Source: Warburgia ugandensis (taxonomy: Eukaryota > Streptophyta > Magnoliopsida > Canellales > Canellaceae). From it: 64,000 bases of DNA. The translations under genes and the position numbers were made by a program. Positions 35,848 to 49,439 of this stretch are shown here, one piece after another. The stretch is from positions 37,430,684 to 37,494,683 of the forward strand of contig CP141128.1 of assembly GCA_035236585.1 (NCBI GenBank). The letters run 5' to 3'. Positions within the stretch are counted from its first letter, which is position 1, and every line of letters begins with the position of its first letter. The notes under the pieces are model-generated. The model ran no database searches, was not told the origin of the DNA, and was given only the letters and a program-made list of their open reading frames with translations.

Positions 35848-38800
35848 GTTCATGTTTTCACAAGGAGAAAAAGAAGAAAAGAAAAATCACACAGCCATAG
35901 AAGGTACAACTTTTCCAAAGTGAGATAAAGCTCTTTTTCATTCTAGATCTTGGCTGGTTTTTGAAGCAAGGTTTAGATCGTTGGAAGCTTCAGTTCTATT
36001 TCTACTCAACAACACCATACTCAACTCATGTTCCCAACTTAATTTTTCTATCATGATTAGAAAGCATGTCAATAAGCAAGAGGTCGAGGTACATAAAAGC
36101 CTATGTAATATAACACTAAATGAGTTCCCCATTCTACTCTTAAGGGAGGGCCTTTAATCCAATTAAGAAAATGTGTTAATTCATACATTTTCATATCCAA
36201 AGTTTCTATTACACTTCAACTAATTTACTCTTAAATCTATTTTTATTTATTTTTCAATTATACTTCAACATTCTCCTTTCTATTTATCTATTATATATTT
36301 CTTATAACATGTTCTATAAAGCTACAAGTACCACTCATACTTTTAAGTGGAGTTCTTAACTAGAAAAGGACATGGAAGTGTCCAAAGATTCCATGATCGA
36401 GGATATATAGATCATAGGAGATCAAGGACGATCTAGCACTGGATGGTCAAGATCATCCTCAAACTCTCTTAGATTGTGAGATAATGAGCATGATTGGTCA
36501 AAGATGGATGAATTTTATCAACATGAAGTGTTTGCACAGATTGGATCAACCAAAGATAATGTCTTGGAGCATGGATGAAAGGCAACTAAAATTTTCATCA
36601 CCCAGACATCTAGGATCGATCCTTGAAGATCGTGTGGCAATTTCAAAGTGGGCATTCAAGATCAGATGTTTGGAAACCATCCTAAGACTAGTCAAAGTTT
36701 TCAAGCTAGATTTGGTCAAAATGTCCAAGAAAACAAGATTAAGGAAAGTTATTGTATACGAAGTAATGGAGCTTAGAAACTTTCTATCTTGTAACATATG
36801 TATTTAGTAGTTGTTTGAATATAATTGTTAACTAACCAATGTTTAACAAGTGTTTACTTGGGAATTCCCAAGTTTAGGAAAGTCTTGGTGGACAAGTACC
36901 ATATAATTAGAAAATTTTCTCTAGTTTAAAAAACTAGTGTACATAGATAGTTGTTTAATGCTTTGTACATTTCTTATCTAGGAGGGATATTCTCTTACAT
37001 AAATATGATGCATATGAATCAAAGAAGTAGGTTAGTTTGCATTATTCAACTTAACATTTTTCTTTTTTAGGTTGGAGCTATAATTATGGATACATTTTTC
37101 CATTGAGGTAATCTCAATTGAACGTGTATCCATAGAAAACTTAGGATGTTTTTTGTTTGACTTGAATACTTATTCCACATATTATATTATCTTTCTTTTG
37201 TACCCAATTATCCAATATCAGAAATCAATAGATTAAAATAAAGTTTCATTTGGAGAGTCCTAAATAAAGTAGATTTCTTGCATTTATTCAATCAAATATT
37301 ACATCCAATTACTTTTGTTTATTCAATAAAAAATCTAAATTAACAAGATATAGATGAAAGAGAACTACATCTCCTCAAAATGAGGAGTTAAATAAATGAT
37401 CTATAGATAAAATAGTATCTTCCAGCACTTAATGGATGCTTTAAAGAAAAAGCTCACAAGAAGAACAAGAAGAAAAAGATCCAACCAAGACAATATTGCA
37501 ATGAATATTAGATATTTTTCTATATAGAACTAAATTATTAGACCTAATTTTTAGTTTTGATCTTTTCTTTTGTATCTATTTTTTCTTTCTAATCTTTCTT
37601 TTTCTTCACTACAATTTTTCTGTGTGCTCACACTCACTTTGCCGCGCCCCTTTCTCTAGTACACATCTAAGGAAACAGTTCACTGATTTATTCTTTACCT
37701 TGCTAGATATTACAAAAGAGAAGGTCAAGTACCTGCCGCATATGTAATTGCTTTGGTGGGCTGTTGATTGCTAGTTCTTGGGAACATTAGTGGGGACGAT
37801 AAGGAAGGAATGAATCATGTCAAATCAGACCATTCATTAGGCGGGCCATCTAGAACAGTCCACGGTTCTCCTATGTCGATAGGTTGGAGACCACCAATTC
37901 CGATACCACAACATTACTTCATTCTAGTCGCTGAATCTCATCATTTTTTATCCAGACTATTGCAACATATGGAACTCAGCTAAGGCGGCCATATCTCAAA
38001 GCTGCTTTAGGTAAGGTGGTAGTGCCAAATTGTTGACTAACAAATAGACAGCTGGAAATGAGCAAACAAATAACCTAGCCATTGCTAGCGGTTGAATTTA
38101 TTAGCCCAAAATGCATGAAGCAGATGATGATGTATTCAAATAGGATAGATATATTAGTTTGCAATAGTCACATTTGTAATTGCTCTACAATCGAGGGGTC
38201 GTTTTCTATTAACAATTTGTTCCCACTCTTGAGTTGTTAACAGATAACAACTGATCAATTTCCTTAAAAAAATACATTAGTTGGCCAAGAGTACAAGTTA
38301 GGAGCGCTAGGCCATGGTTAAACCATCCACTTGTTGGGTCCTTGACGGATGACCGATGACCTTTTTTATCGAACACGTCAAACAGAAGTCAAGGATATCC
38401 GATCCCAACCCCTCAAAGAGACTTTTTGAAAACCGAAAGCTATAGTTCATATCATGCTAATTGAATCTTTTTAAACAAATTCCAACCTTTTGGTATCCTT
38501 ACTTAATTCCCAATAATTCTAAAAATCTTACTTTCCTCAAAAAAATTATGAAATTCTTAAGTTTTCTCAATTAGAAAAGATTACCAAGTTGAAACAACAC
38601 TTCACCTATAGCTTGTCAGATTCTCAAACATTGTTTGTAATTATAATTTACAAATCCAAAGTTAATATATATATATATATATATGAAAAGTGATAATTTC
38701 AACTATTTAATATAGATGTAAAGTGCAAATGATACGTAATTATATAGAAAAAAGTCAAAAACAGTCATTTCAAGGTGTCTATTTAGGATTCCCCTTTTAT

Positions 38801-40480
38801 ATTTGCCTTGCCGACTTACTTTTGACCCATACAAACTTTGTAATTGTGTTTACATAAATCAAACTATCTCCAAGAATAAAATAGTCATGTAAGATAACTT
38901 CTATAAAGCGTGGGCCATCCAGATGTAGCATGAAAATTTTAAGGCACTTAGCATCTGGTTTCATCTTTCGTTGGCTAGTTAAACTAATCTAACAGTGACA
39001 CTTGGAACGGCGCAGAAGTCCAAATCACATCTGGGGTTGAAGAAGATCCAAGGATTTGGTTGTTCTCCTCAGCTTATTCATTTGTTTAGGGGGAGAAAGG
39101 CGTCAGCTGTGTCTTCCACACTAATCCTACGCTTCCACAGAAGCAGCTCGAATTCTCATGATTAGTGGGATTGAGGAGGGCAGTTTTGCCTTCTAGTCTT
39201 TCGAGGTAGTAATTGTTCCATATGTTTCGGAGTTTGAAGTTGAAACGGACGTGGTGAGATCCACTTTTCGTGGAATGCGACCCACACGAATTGGTATGCA
39301 CGTCATAAAAATTATTGTAAATCAGAAGCGACATTGACGCTTCACCGTACGTCGCAAGAACAAATTACTCATGACGTTTCTGCCACCGTCTTTATCCGCC
39401 AACCCCGGTGGCCATGGAGCGTCTTCTTAGACGTTTGTTAATGTACCCACTCTTTCACAAAGCTACTCTGTCGTTGTCTATGTATTCTTACCTTACATCC
39501 TCTTTTTTAGAAAATTTATCTTTACATTACATAGAAACCAATATTCTAGCTATAGGAATGTTACACAAGTTCTTTTCTTATATCTAAAATGTTTATCTTA
39601 TGCGGGCCATTGCATTTATCTTATCTATAAAAAATCAGGCCAATCCTATGTTTCTAATCATTTTTTTTAATCTTATATTTCAAAGGTCATGAATTAAAGC
39701 ACAACCAAAAATAGGTCTACAAGTATCAATAGGATTATTTTTGGTATACATATAATCTAAGACATTTCAAATAATATGAATGGATATGAACGTTTCAAAG
39801 TGTGCCAATAATCTTGTAAAGACATAATGTGAAAGTAAAATGCTCTTTGGGCATTTGAAAATACTAGGACTTGAATAAAAGTTACTATAATTGGATAATT
39901 CTAGTATCTAAAACCTGTGTTTCTGGTTGTTGAATGTGTGTCCTTGTTTACACAAAGATTGTGATATTGGACCTAGTTATGGCTATATATACTGCACATA
40001 CTTATTTCTTACTTTATAATGCCGTGTGCCAATCTTGAGAGTGTTACTTAGAAAATGTGGTTAGTTTTCTTGTAATTTAGGAAGTTATCACTAATTGAGA
40101 TATGTATATAGTTGTAGGTTAACTATTTTACATTTAGTTACATTACAAATGAGTTAGCATATAAATTAATGGTGGAAAAAATGAAAGAGGAGGCTTGAAA
40201 TTTATTTGGAATTTAGTGTTGTTTGCTACTGGATTTACTCCAACTAACCCAAATGATTTTTCTTTCTTTCTTATTTTTCATTGGATTTTACAAAATATGT
40301 AAAGGAAAGAGAGTTTCTAACATTCTAGGATCAAATCCAAATGTTGATAAATAGGTGAATCATTAGGAGAAGACACTATTTTCTCTTTAAGATGAGGTTG
40401 AGAGAAAAGATGGATTAGATCTTCAATGCACTATGTGAATGGTTCGACATATGTGTTTTTTGAAGAAAGGAAAGTTCATT
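35846..40480. other. Unassigned region, lower repeat content
   Basis: I recognise no TE domain here. The open frames are short: 107 codons at 36,484-36,807 (basic, no motif known to me), 71 at 37,768-37,983, and 82 on the minus strand at 39,086-39,334. The stretch 37,620-39,480 has more balanced composition and more CpG than its surroundings, so a decayed host exon or promoter is possible. An (AT)n run is at about 38,664-38,684. Confidence 0.4.
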
Positions 40481-40559
40481 GATGGGCTTTACAGAGAGAT
40501 CAAGAAGATCATTCTAAGAGATGTGCATGACACCGAAAGGAAAAAACACAAAAGTAAGC

Positions 40560-40776
40560 TTGACAATCGAATTCTAAGCAAAGAGCATTGAACTCCTTCA
40601 TCTTTAAGGTCGTCTGCTAGATCATTGGCAGATTGATAGACATGGAAAAAGTGTAACTCTGTAGCTCTAATCATATGTTTGATCTTGTGAATAATGTGCC
40701 AAAAATTCCATTGGGGAGAGCAGCTATTTTTCAGCCATGCTATTACATTTGATGAATCTCCTTCAAAAATTAACAA
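40560..40776 (-). pseudogene. LINE-type RNase H (RVT_3) fragment
   Basis: The minus-strand frame from 40,776 reads EGDSSNVIAWL, PQWNFWHIIHKIK and HVYQSANDLADDLKDEGV. This matches the RNase H-like domain (RVT_3) that ends plant L1-type LINE ORF2 proteins, whose consensus ends HV.R.AN..AD.LA..GV. The first Asp (EGDS) and the terminal D (LADDL) of the fold can be seen. Nothing upstream on that strand extends it into reverse transcriptase, so this is an isolated fragment. It is distinct from the LINE at 55,745-57,620, which runs on the opposite strand. Confidence 0.75.
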
Positions 40777-41039
40777 AACAATTTCTTGGGAGAAGTAAAT
40801 TAATTTGACAAATCTCCTTCAACAAGGAAATCAGGACCAATTCATCTTTAATAGTTTCAATACATCTTCAAAATATTTCACTAGTTTTACTTGTTTTAAA
40901 TCCTCTATCCAATCATAAATGAGAACTTATAATACCATCAATCAACAAAGAACTTGAGAAAAGTGAATTATTTTCCACAAAGTCAACCAACATATCAATA
41001 TGATCCTTACGTTACACTTGTATAGTTATGTGCAACTCT

Positions 41040-41300
41040 TGTACTCACACTTGGGTGCTGCACTATTCTCAATTGATAATGTTAGTTGATTAAAATTATT
41101 TTCTCCTACATCTTTTCCTACCTAGGAATTAGTCCCACATCAATTTGACAAGTTAGAATTTTGAGATCTTAGTACTACAAAAGGAAAGTACTTTATGACA
41201 AGTACAACCATTAATAAGCTCAAAAGAAGTATAGGTAAAGTAACTTGCAAAATCAAGAAGATAGTTTAACTATGTGGAAAGTAGTTAAACTCCCTTTAAA
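41040..41300 (-). repeat. Dispersed repeat, copy 1 (partner at 59,820-60,080)
   Basis: The reverse complement contains GATGTGGGACTAATTCCTAG, GAAAATAATTTTAATCAACT, AACATTATCAATTGAGAATA and GTGCAGCAC. It is collinear with the plus strand at 59,820-60,080. The TGTGGGACT motif is common in small plant LTRs (Copia/TRIM), so this may be an LTR fragment. Confidence 0.6.
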
Positions 41301-41682
41301 GTAGTTCAAGAAGACACAAACACACACACACACACTCACTCACATATATATAAGTAGTTGAGACGATTAGTAAATACACTGTATATTCTTGTGTTCTTTA
41401 CATGTTTGAATTTTTTATTCTAGGATAATATTGGCGTTGCACAATTCTCCCTTGAGATAATTAATTCTATTTTATTGTATCTAAAAATACAAAATTAATT
41501 TTTACTAGACTTTCCCCAATTTTTATCTTCAATTGCCAAAGCTTGTATAATAGCCTTCATGATAGACTTAACTAATTTGTTATGAAGAAAATAAGAACCA
41601 TAGAAATCTAGTTATTAGTGTTGATAAATTAGGTCTTCTAGCCTTTACCACAAATGGAAACTTTATGTCAAATATTATATAT

Positions 41683-42069
41683 ATTAATAGATAAGGTTCT
41701 CACTATAAATCATAGAGCTTGTACTATTAAATAGCATAGCCCTAATATGTTATCATATTGTAGTCTTGTCTTCTATGAAGTTCTACATAAGCTTTTGGGA
41801 TTTTTGGAATGCACCTATAATGGCTTATAGGTGCATTCCAAAAGTAGATAAGGTTCTATAGAAGCACCTAAAATGATTTATGGAATGAACCTTTAATGGC
41901 CTATAGGTGCACCTATAATGTATTAATAGATAAGGTTTTCACTATAAATCACAATGCTTACTCTATTAAATAGCATAGCCCTAATATGTTATCATATCAT
42001 AGTCTTGTCTTTTATGAAGTTCTAATAAGCTTTTGAGATTTTTGGAATGCACCTATAATGGCTTATAGA
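41683..42069 (+). repeat. Direct duplication (about 148 bp x2, 239-bp offset)
   Basis: The block from ATTAATAGATAAGGTT to GGAATGCACCTATAATGGCT stands at 41,683-41,830 and again at 41,922-42,069. The 91-bp spacer holds a perfect inverted repeat with the end of copy 1 (41,802-41,843) and a 16-bp palindrome (41,902-41,917). No coding sequence is seen. Confidence 0.85.
41802..41843. other. Perfect 19-bp stem hairpin
   Basis: TTTTGGAATGCACCTATAA is followed by TGGC and its exact reverse complement. The arms are 41,802-41,820 and 41,825-41,843, with a 4-nt loop. Confidence 0.9.
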
Positions 42070-42999
42070 TAAATTGGTGACTCTACTAGGAAAATTTCTA
42101 TTGAGAAATGAAGACAAACTTTTGAGAAAGTCTCTAGTAGAATCTCCTTGCACTGCACTATAATAGGTAGCACTGTGATCATTTCTTTGCATGTATTTTT
42201 CTGTTTGATGTTTTCTATGAAAATTTTCTATTTGGATTTCTGTGTGTTGCATTATAATAGGTAGTATTGTTCTATTTTATTTAGATGTATCTCTTCCATT
42301 TCATAATTTAGTTTTTAGTAATGTTTATTTAGAATGAATTTTTTTCTCTATTTTTTGTAGATGTGTTGTGATTGGTGATGGATGGAATGTGTGAATGGTC
42401 GAATGGAGAAGATGGATGAATTTTTTAGTCCATGGAGGAACATATAAGATTCTTTATAATTCATATGATGTTATGCTAAATTATCATATTACGTTGTGCT
42501 AAATTATCATATGCAAAATCTCAGGGAGATATTGTTGCATTTAAGGCGTCATCATTTCTTTATCCATTTGGTAAAGAAAACCCCTTTTTCTATGTGGTGA
42601 CCCGGCTTTTTGAAACATGATTTGTAAAGTATTTTGAAAGGCAAGGCCCTTAAGAGTGTAAAAAATTTTAGCAAAACAAAGCAGTGGAAATTCTTTTCTT
42701 TAGAACTTGTTTTGAAAACCCAAGTCACCACTTCATACATAACATAAGTACAATTTGTGTACAAAATAAAATTCCATTGAAGGAATATACTTTTATTAAA
42801 CTCCAGGATCCATCCAGTGGTTCACAAGATCTGACCAAATCTAGTACAATACTTGTCCAAATTATATAATCCAAAACTCAAGCTCACCATACAATAAAAC
42901 TCTCAACAAAGAAAAATACATGTCTTCAAGGGTATACCATGAAGATTATTCTCTTCAAGTCTTCTATAGTCTTCAGCTCCTAACTCTCCTTCCCTGTAT

Positions 43000-43042
43000 C
43001 TGAGATATTGCAACAATTACAATATCTCAGCAAGCAATGCTT
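43000..43042 (-). other. Paired hairpin module in LTR A2
   Basis: The stem CTGAGATATTG/CAATATCTCAG lies at 43,000-43,010 and 43,020-43,030. The small hairpin AAGC-AAT-GCTT lies at 43,032-43,042. The loop differs from A1 by one base while the stems are unchanged. Confidence 0.8.
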
Positions 43043-45744
43043 GGTAGGGGATTCAAGAAACATAACATTGACAATGTAATTCCAATACTTCATAATCTCA
43101 TTATCCTTAAACATACTCTTTACTTTGTAAGCTATGTATATCTATATACATACATACCCTTCATGGGTAAACCAGTTAAATTTGTGAAAGTAGTCAAATA
43201 TCATTCCCAACTAAGCTAATCAATTCTCTTCATTTTAAGTATTATAGCTAATCTTATACTGGGAATTTCCCTTCTTGGGAAATATTGGTAATATATAATT
43301 ACCTAGCATTTCATTATGCTATAATATAAGGCATTTCACGATGCCTATTCTCATATGCATCATAGTGCAAAATAATCAGAAAGGTTGCTATGCTGCAGTC
43401 TGATCCGTACTAGCGCGCTCGGATAACTGCCCTGTTCACCACTGATACCACGATGGAAAATATTATGTCACTGCCCATATGGGGGGGCAAGACTTTCATA
43501 GTGGTGGCCTTCCCATAATTGCCACCACCCGACTTTTAGCCTCTCATTGGGCAAGGTATCATCATATCATCAAATTTCAAGGAGCGGGTGGCCAAACCCT
43601 CATAACTCCTCTAGCAATAGCATTCCCCTAGGCTTATGCCTATTAAAACAAACTCACAAGCCTCCAAGCTTGTAGGTAAAATAGATTTCATATATATCAG
43701 ACCATATGTCTGTTTACTTAGGGCTGAAATATTTTCTAGTTCCCTATTCACTTATAGTTTAGTCCTTAACTATCTTATATGTGTTTGGTTGGATCATAAG
43801 GTTTTCAAGACATTTAGTACAAGTATTATCATTACTCTTGTCAACATAAAATCATGAGTACAATCATGTATGCATTCATCAAATCCTCCTACCTTTAAGG
43901 ATTGATCTCTTTTCCCCAATCTTCCATGATCCTGACTGATGTATGTAATCTGTACATCCATACATATTGTCAATATATAAATTATGAACAATCCTATTGA
44001 TCACTAGATCTGATGATTAGAATGATCTTTAGATCATTCATATCTAAGTATTTTTCTATCTCTAAGTCTTTGTATGTCCATCTCCTTGATCTTGATCTTT
44101 CGTAGATCCATTGATTGACAATCTACACATCTTGATAAAGATCAAGTTCCTAGATCTTCTATCATCTAGTTCTTCTTTGATCTAAGTTTAGTTATTGGAT
44201 CATCCCTATGGAGGATGATCTTGGTTTTCTTCCTTGAATCATCTTTGATCAAGGGTTTGGATTATCTAATCTAATGAACTATAACAAATATACTAATAAA
44301 CATGCATACTAAGTACAATATAATGTTCTTATTCTTATTATTCTTGATCATCCAAGATCTAATGGATCTTGTTTGATCATCCTTATCTTACTTACTATTT
44401 TTATTAGGGTTAGGTAATTTACTAACCTTTTATGCTCTTATTATTATTATTCAACCAGTTAATCTGCTGGTTGAAGGTAGCTTATTCAAGCCTAAATCTA
44501 GACTGCTCCTCTTATTTCCAATTGGCTAAGGCTTACTAGCTAAATGGGTGAACACAAAGTGGTTACTTCAATCCTCATGTAAGGAGGCGTTTAGACCTCA
44601 CAAATGTCAAAAAAAGGTAAGGGAAGAGCGAGGCTTTATTTGATAACCCCCCCACTATGTTCATCATTTACTAGAATGACCATAGCTCAACCTTTCATAA
44701 GGTTCCTATAAGCATGTTTACCCTAAGTACTCTTTCTAATGGATTTTAATTAAGTCCATGAATATTTATAATGTCATTCATGGGGTTTATTATTCTTTTC
44801 CTAATTTGGGCCAAGGATATGATAATCCTTATATTGTCCTACTAACTATAGCCCTTACTAATTAAGTCCAAAGTACTCCATTCTTATTTGTGTAAGGAAA
44901 CTCTACTTTCTCATTAGAATACATTTTTGATGTTTTATGCTCTTTATCTCATAACAAGTAAATTTACTAATAACATTCAACCATAAATGAATTATAAATT
45001 TAAAGCATAAAACTACATAATTTAACATTCAATGATAATGAGGCAAGGTACTTAAATTAAATCTAACACCTTATGATAACGATGAAATCACATATCATGC
45101 TAGAGTCTAAATGTTATACTAGCATGCTTTATAACATAATCATATTTAACATGTTATGAAACTAATTACATTAACATTTTTAAAAACCTTTACTTATGAT
45201 CCAACCATTTGATCTTAGATCTTTTCCTTTGATTAAGGATTTTAGTTATATTTAGGGATTTTTCTTTATTAAGGTCAAAAGATCATATTGATCTATTTTT
45301 ATCATAATCCATCCATGATTTCCTTGGATGTCATCATATAAACATTTATTCTTTCCACCCCAAGGATCTGATCACACTTGATCTCATTGATCAAGTGGGT
45401 CCCTTTGTATTTTTTAAGGGTTTTTCTACCATAATGGGTAGATCCCTTAATATATCTCATATATATCCAATTTAACCATAGATCTCACTTTATTTCAGTA
45501 TTATATCATTATTAAAACATGTTTTTAAGATCTAATCATCTCAGATCTTGAAAATCTAGGTAATTGGAAACTTATTTCTTTAATACAGAAAGTTTTTACT
45601 AAATAACATGTCTATTTTATCATTTCATAAGAAAATAGAGGTTTCAAGCTTTCCATAGCTTCTTTCCGATCTCAATTTGGAGTTCAGATGACTCCGAAAT
45701 TGAAGCTGGAAGTTCATAGTCCTTCCTAGGGCTTGGATTTGATC

Positions 45745-45970
45745 TGGGCCCAAGGAACGAACGGCCCAGATTAGTTGGGTGGAATGAACCAAGCAGAACG
45801 AACCAGGCGGGTCGTCAGGTGCGTCTACTCAGATAAATGGATGAAGCGCCCTTGAGAGGCGTCCACAGACGCGGACGGGACAAGCGAAACGCCTGTCGTC
45901 CGTGCGCCTGCCAACGGGTTTTCGTCTGGTGTGTTCACTCGTGGATTTGACGGACGCGCCATCATGTTGT
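45745..45970 (-). other. CpG-rich block in LTR A2
   Basis: CG-dense sequence (GCGTCCACAGACGCGGACGG, CGTCGTCCGTGCGCC). Compared with A1 it has an additional degenerate copy of the GCGTCTRCTCA...GGATGA unit, which accounts for the extra 95 bp. Confidence 0.7.
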
Positions 45971-47289
45971 TTGGAACGACACTCCACATGCAGTACACAC
46001 GCTGTTCCGACGGTGCGTCACGTGTGCGTCTTGGGCGCCATTTGATATGGAGATCGGACAGTCCATTCTGGACCGTCCAATCAATCCTCTTTCAATTGAG
46101 GGCCCAAAACATCTCTGATTTTTATGAAAATTCTACCCTAGGGGTTTTGGACCCTTCTGGATCGATTGGTATAGTTAGATTTTTCATCTGAGCACTCTAT
46201 CATCCATAATTAAGGGTTCTGTTGTTTACTTTATTTTTACTTTTTTATTACCAAAATAAATTACAGTAAAATAAAAATTACATAAAACAATACTAAACAT
46301 CTATGAAAAGGATTTTCACCTACCTAATTGGAGAGAAAACCTCGGTTATATGCCCAATTTAAAAAATACCTTGTTGATGAAGATATGGCCTAAAATCCAC
46401 CTTTCTTGCAAATATCCGATGTTTGAACCGTTGGATCTTGAAATTTCTTCAGGGATTTTGTAGAATAGATATGTTGGGAAGTTTTGGACGGTGAAATTGA
46501 TCAAATTAGATTTGGAACAGAGTTCCTAATTGATTTTAGGTCTCTTGTTCCAATCTAAAAAGAAAAACAAGTTGAAAAGAGATCTAACTCTTGGAAATTT
46601 TGGGTTTTGGGGGAGGGATCTAGATCTAATTTTTTAGGGAGAGTGAAGAGAATTTTGTGGGGATTTTATGAAGATTTTTGGGCTTGTATTTATAGGCATT
46701 TTGGGTCTTTTTTCATGATTATAATATTTTATTTTTTATTATTAAATGGCATGAAAGTCTTCCATGCTCCATTTTTTCTTCCTCATGCCTAATTTTTCTT
46801 CGCCAAGACCAGCTAATGTTTGTTGACCCATGATTCATGTGGGTTGCTGATAAAATTGGTTGTTGGGTCCCTTGTGGGCCCCACATGGTGTAAAAAGACT
46901 GTTTTGCCATTTATGCATAAAATTTTGGGTTTTATTCCCATGATCTAGGATTTGAGTGTACTTAATGGCGTTGGATTCATATTTCTCAATACATTCTAAA
47001 TTTTGATGTCTCATATTTTGATTTTTGGGTAAAATTACTATTTTACCCCTTTTGTCCAAGAAATGAAGAAACATAAGGATTTCTCATCCGAATTCGAAAT
47101 TTGTCATGCTTACAGTCAGTTTGAAGGGTTTGCTGAGTTTAATTTCAATTTTACATGTCTTATGATTTGATTATACTTTTATAAAAAGTATATTTTAAAT
47201 AATCCTAAAATTTCAGCTCGAAATATCTGAAACTCAAACTTTATTGATTCTTCTCAATTAATTACAAAAATTGGGGTTATTACATTCTA

Positions 47290-48530
47290 TCCATAGGAGA
47301 CCCCAATTTGCTAGAGTTGAAAATCCTCAAAGTATACCCAATGTGGAGCCTCAACCAGAAAATAATGCATCCCATGTTGAACCTCTCTTTGTATCATTCC
47401 ATCCAATCTCATTCTTGTGCTTGGATAAGCAACCACACCATGGAAAATTCCTAGCAATCCATAGCCAATCTAACTAGTTCTTGTCAACCAAACCCTCTAC
47501 GAGTTTCATAAATCAAGGCATTAAAGAAACGATTCGATCAATTTTATAAACCGTCAAATTGGTGATTTAATGAGTCATTTTGCTCAAACAGCTCCATTAT
47601 TGTAATTGTTTGACCAGGATTCCCCTAGCCCACTCTTGGACTATTCCTTTCTGAGCTATTATGCCACCTCAAACAACTCAACCCAATCTAGTTTACTAAG
47701 TCCAAATACATACCACCCCTCAAGCTAGCCTCCAACATACCACTCCTTAGCCACATCCATAGGATTATTATGAGTTATGTATAGATCCAAGGGAGATTGA
47801 AATACTAAATTTGGAAGAGGAGTTTAGATTGATAAAAAAGAATATTGGAATGAATCAAAATGCGAGAGAATAGGCTATTAAAGAATTAAGGGAGAAGTGG
47901 AGTAAAGTAGCTTCTGATGGTGATATGTTAAGAGTAGAGGCGGTTGATCTCAATTCATGCAAAAATACCCAAGGATTTCAAATTACCCAATGGCATGGGT
48001 TGTCCAAACTCCCACATTGGCATATTTGTCACACATTTGGCTCAAATTTGGTTTTTCTTCTAATCAATTTGTTCACTTGTTTCAAATGACTCCAAAGATT
48101 AAAGCATTTAACTTGAGTATTATCAAAGGATAAGCATAAACTAAGGTCATGGGATGATAATAGAGAGGCATTTGCCAATTAGTTCAGATACAATCCGTCA
48201 AGAATTAGGAGTCCTTTGGAATTGCTGAAAGTGAAACATAATGAATCATTCTTGGAGTTCATAACCAGGGGGAGGAATAAAGCCCAAAATATTAATAAGT
48301 GTCCTAGTGAACAGGATAAGATTCAAATGCTACTCAATACTCTATTTTTTATCAAGTACGAATTTGTTACCATCAATTTAGGTCACTGACAGAATTAATA
48401 GAGGTTGGATCACATGTTGAGATAGGTTTGCAAAATGGAATACTTCCTTCAACAATAAGAATGAGACTTGGTCAACCAAGTCTCCTAACCCCAAACTCAA
48501 GGAAGACTAGTAGTTGATACCTCTTCTCCT
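47290..48530 (+). pseudogene. Ty3 gag remnant (Tat/Ogre-like)
   Basis: Translation in shifting frames gives KIPKDFKLPNGMGCPNSHI (47,960-48,020), FANQFRYNPSRIRSPLELL (from about 48,174), KVKHNESFLEFITRGRNKAQ, SEQDKIQMLLNTLF and then FRSLTELIEVGSHVEIGLQN (about 48,375-48,440). These match plant Ty3 gag, where the equivalent reads ...NESFKEYAQRWRE...F...L. The protein would form the capsid shell of the retrotransposon particle. Several stops make it non-functional. A2 inserted immediately upstream (TSD at 47,285). A homologous fragment is on the minus strand at 61,600-62,110. Confidence 0.75.
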
Positions 48531-49250
48531 CCTACTCCATCTTCTACATCGACATTTGCTACCAAGAAAGAATTCATCGAGTTTCCCCCATTATTATTCC
48601 TTACCTTGATTTGTTTAAAATTTCTCATGAAAAATAAATGCTTCCCAATAGGCTTACCTTCACTCCTGAACCTGTGAATCTTAAACCCTTTGTGAGTACC
48701 ACTAAGATACTAGCCATACTATTAACAAGAAACACTAGATAACTAGGTGAAATAAAAATTGTATAACAAAAGAAAATTTTGTCTAAAATTTTCTTTGAAT
48801 ACATAATGTTCACCATCACAAAATTCAAGTAATATATTAGTTCCTCCATGGATATAGAATGATCACCATAGTAGAATTCAAGTAAAAGATTAGCTGATCA
48901 CTATTAGATACAAAAGCACCGCCAAGAGATATAGAACTAGGAGGAATAATAGCTCATCTTTCCTTAGATAGAGAACACCACCATAGAGAAACATAACCAT
49001 GACTAGAAAACTAACATCTCATGGATACAGATCACTCACCACCTCAAGTATACAAATCACTCACCACCTTGGGATATAGGTTAGGCACCTCACCACACTT
49101 GAACTCCTCCTAGTGATATGGAAAACACAATGGCTAAGAATCAATCTACACTCTCTCCACACAATGGAAAAAAAAAAAGTCCAATTGATTCAATCTCTAA
49201 CTATTATTTGACTAATCTTGACAGTTACATTGGTGCAATATTGTAATAAG

Positions 49251-49329
<79 letters not shown>

Positions 49330-49439
49330 TCAATCATTTGAAATCAATTAATAGATGTTATGATTTACAAGGTAAGTCTTTACTATTAAGAATTAGTGAA
49401 TCCTGAATGAAGGGCTAGATTTCAAGAGAATTTGTGGTT
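48531..49439. other. Unassigned, with (GA)n microsatellite at 49,255-49,326
   Basis: No domain is recognised. Short repeated phrases of the type CACTCACCACCT occur at 48,960-49,100. The (GA)n run is about 72 bp and uninterrupted; its Arg-Glu open frame is an artefact. Confidence 0.6.

Larger units (their letters stand above)
42593..47284 (-). mobile_element. Solo LTR 'A2' of a Ty3 element
   Basis: This is a second copy of the A1 LTR in the same orientation. The minus strand starts TGTAATAACCCCAATTTTTG and ends GAAAAAGCCGGGTCACCACA. A target duplication TTCTA flanks it at 42,588-42,592 and 47,285-47,289. The length is 4,692 bp. It is collinear with A1 throughout, with about 95 bp extra in the CpG-rich block (around 45,767-45,860). 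No internal domain, PBS or polypurine tract is present. It has a TATA box at 46,687-46,696 and a hairpin module at 43,000-43,042. Confidence 0.95.

Noticed and set aside
36484-36807. 107-codon open frame as a possible host gene
   Set aside because: No recognisable domain, promoter or splice structure, and the opposite strand is open over much of the same span. It is left as unassigned.
15324-47284. A1 and A2 as the two LTRs of one giant 32-kb retrotransposon
   Set aside because: They share orientation, but each has its own different 5-bp target duplication (GCATG and TTCTA) and A1 is nested in LTR B. They are separate solo LTRs.
49218-49406. Open frame with Arg-Glu repeats
   Set aside because: Generated by the (GA)n microsatellite.
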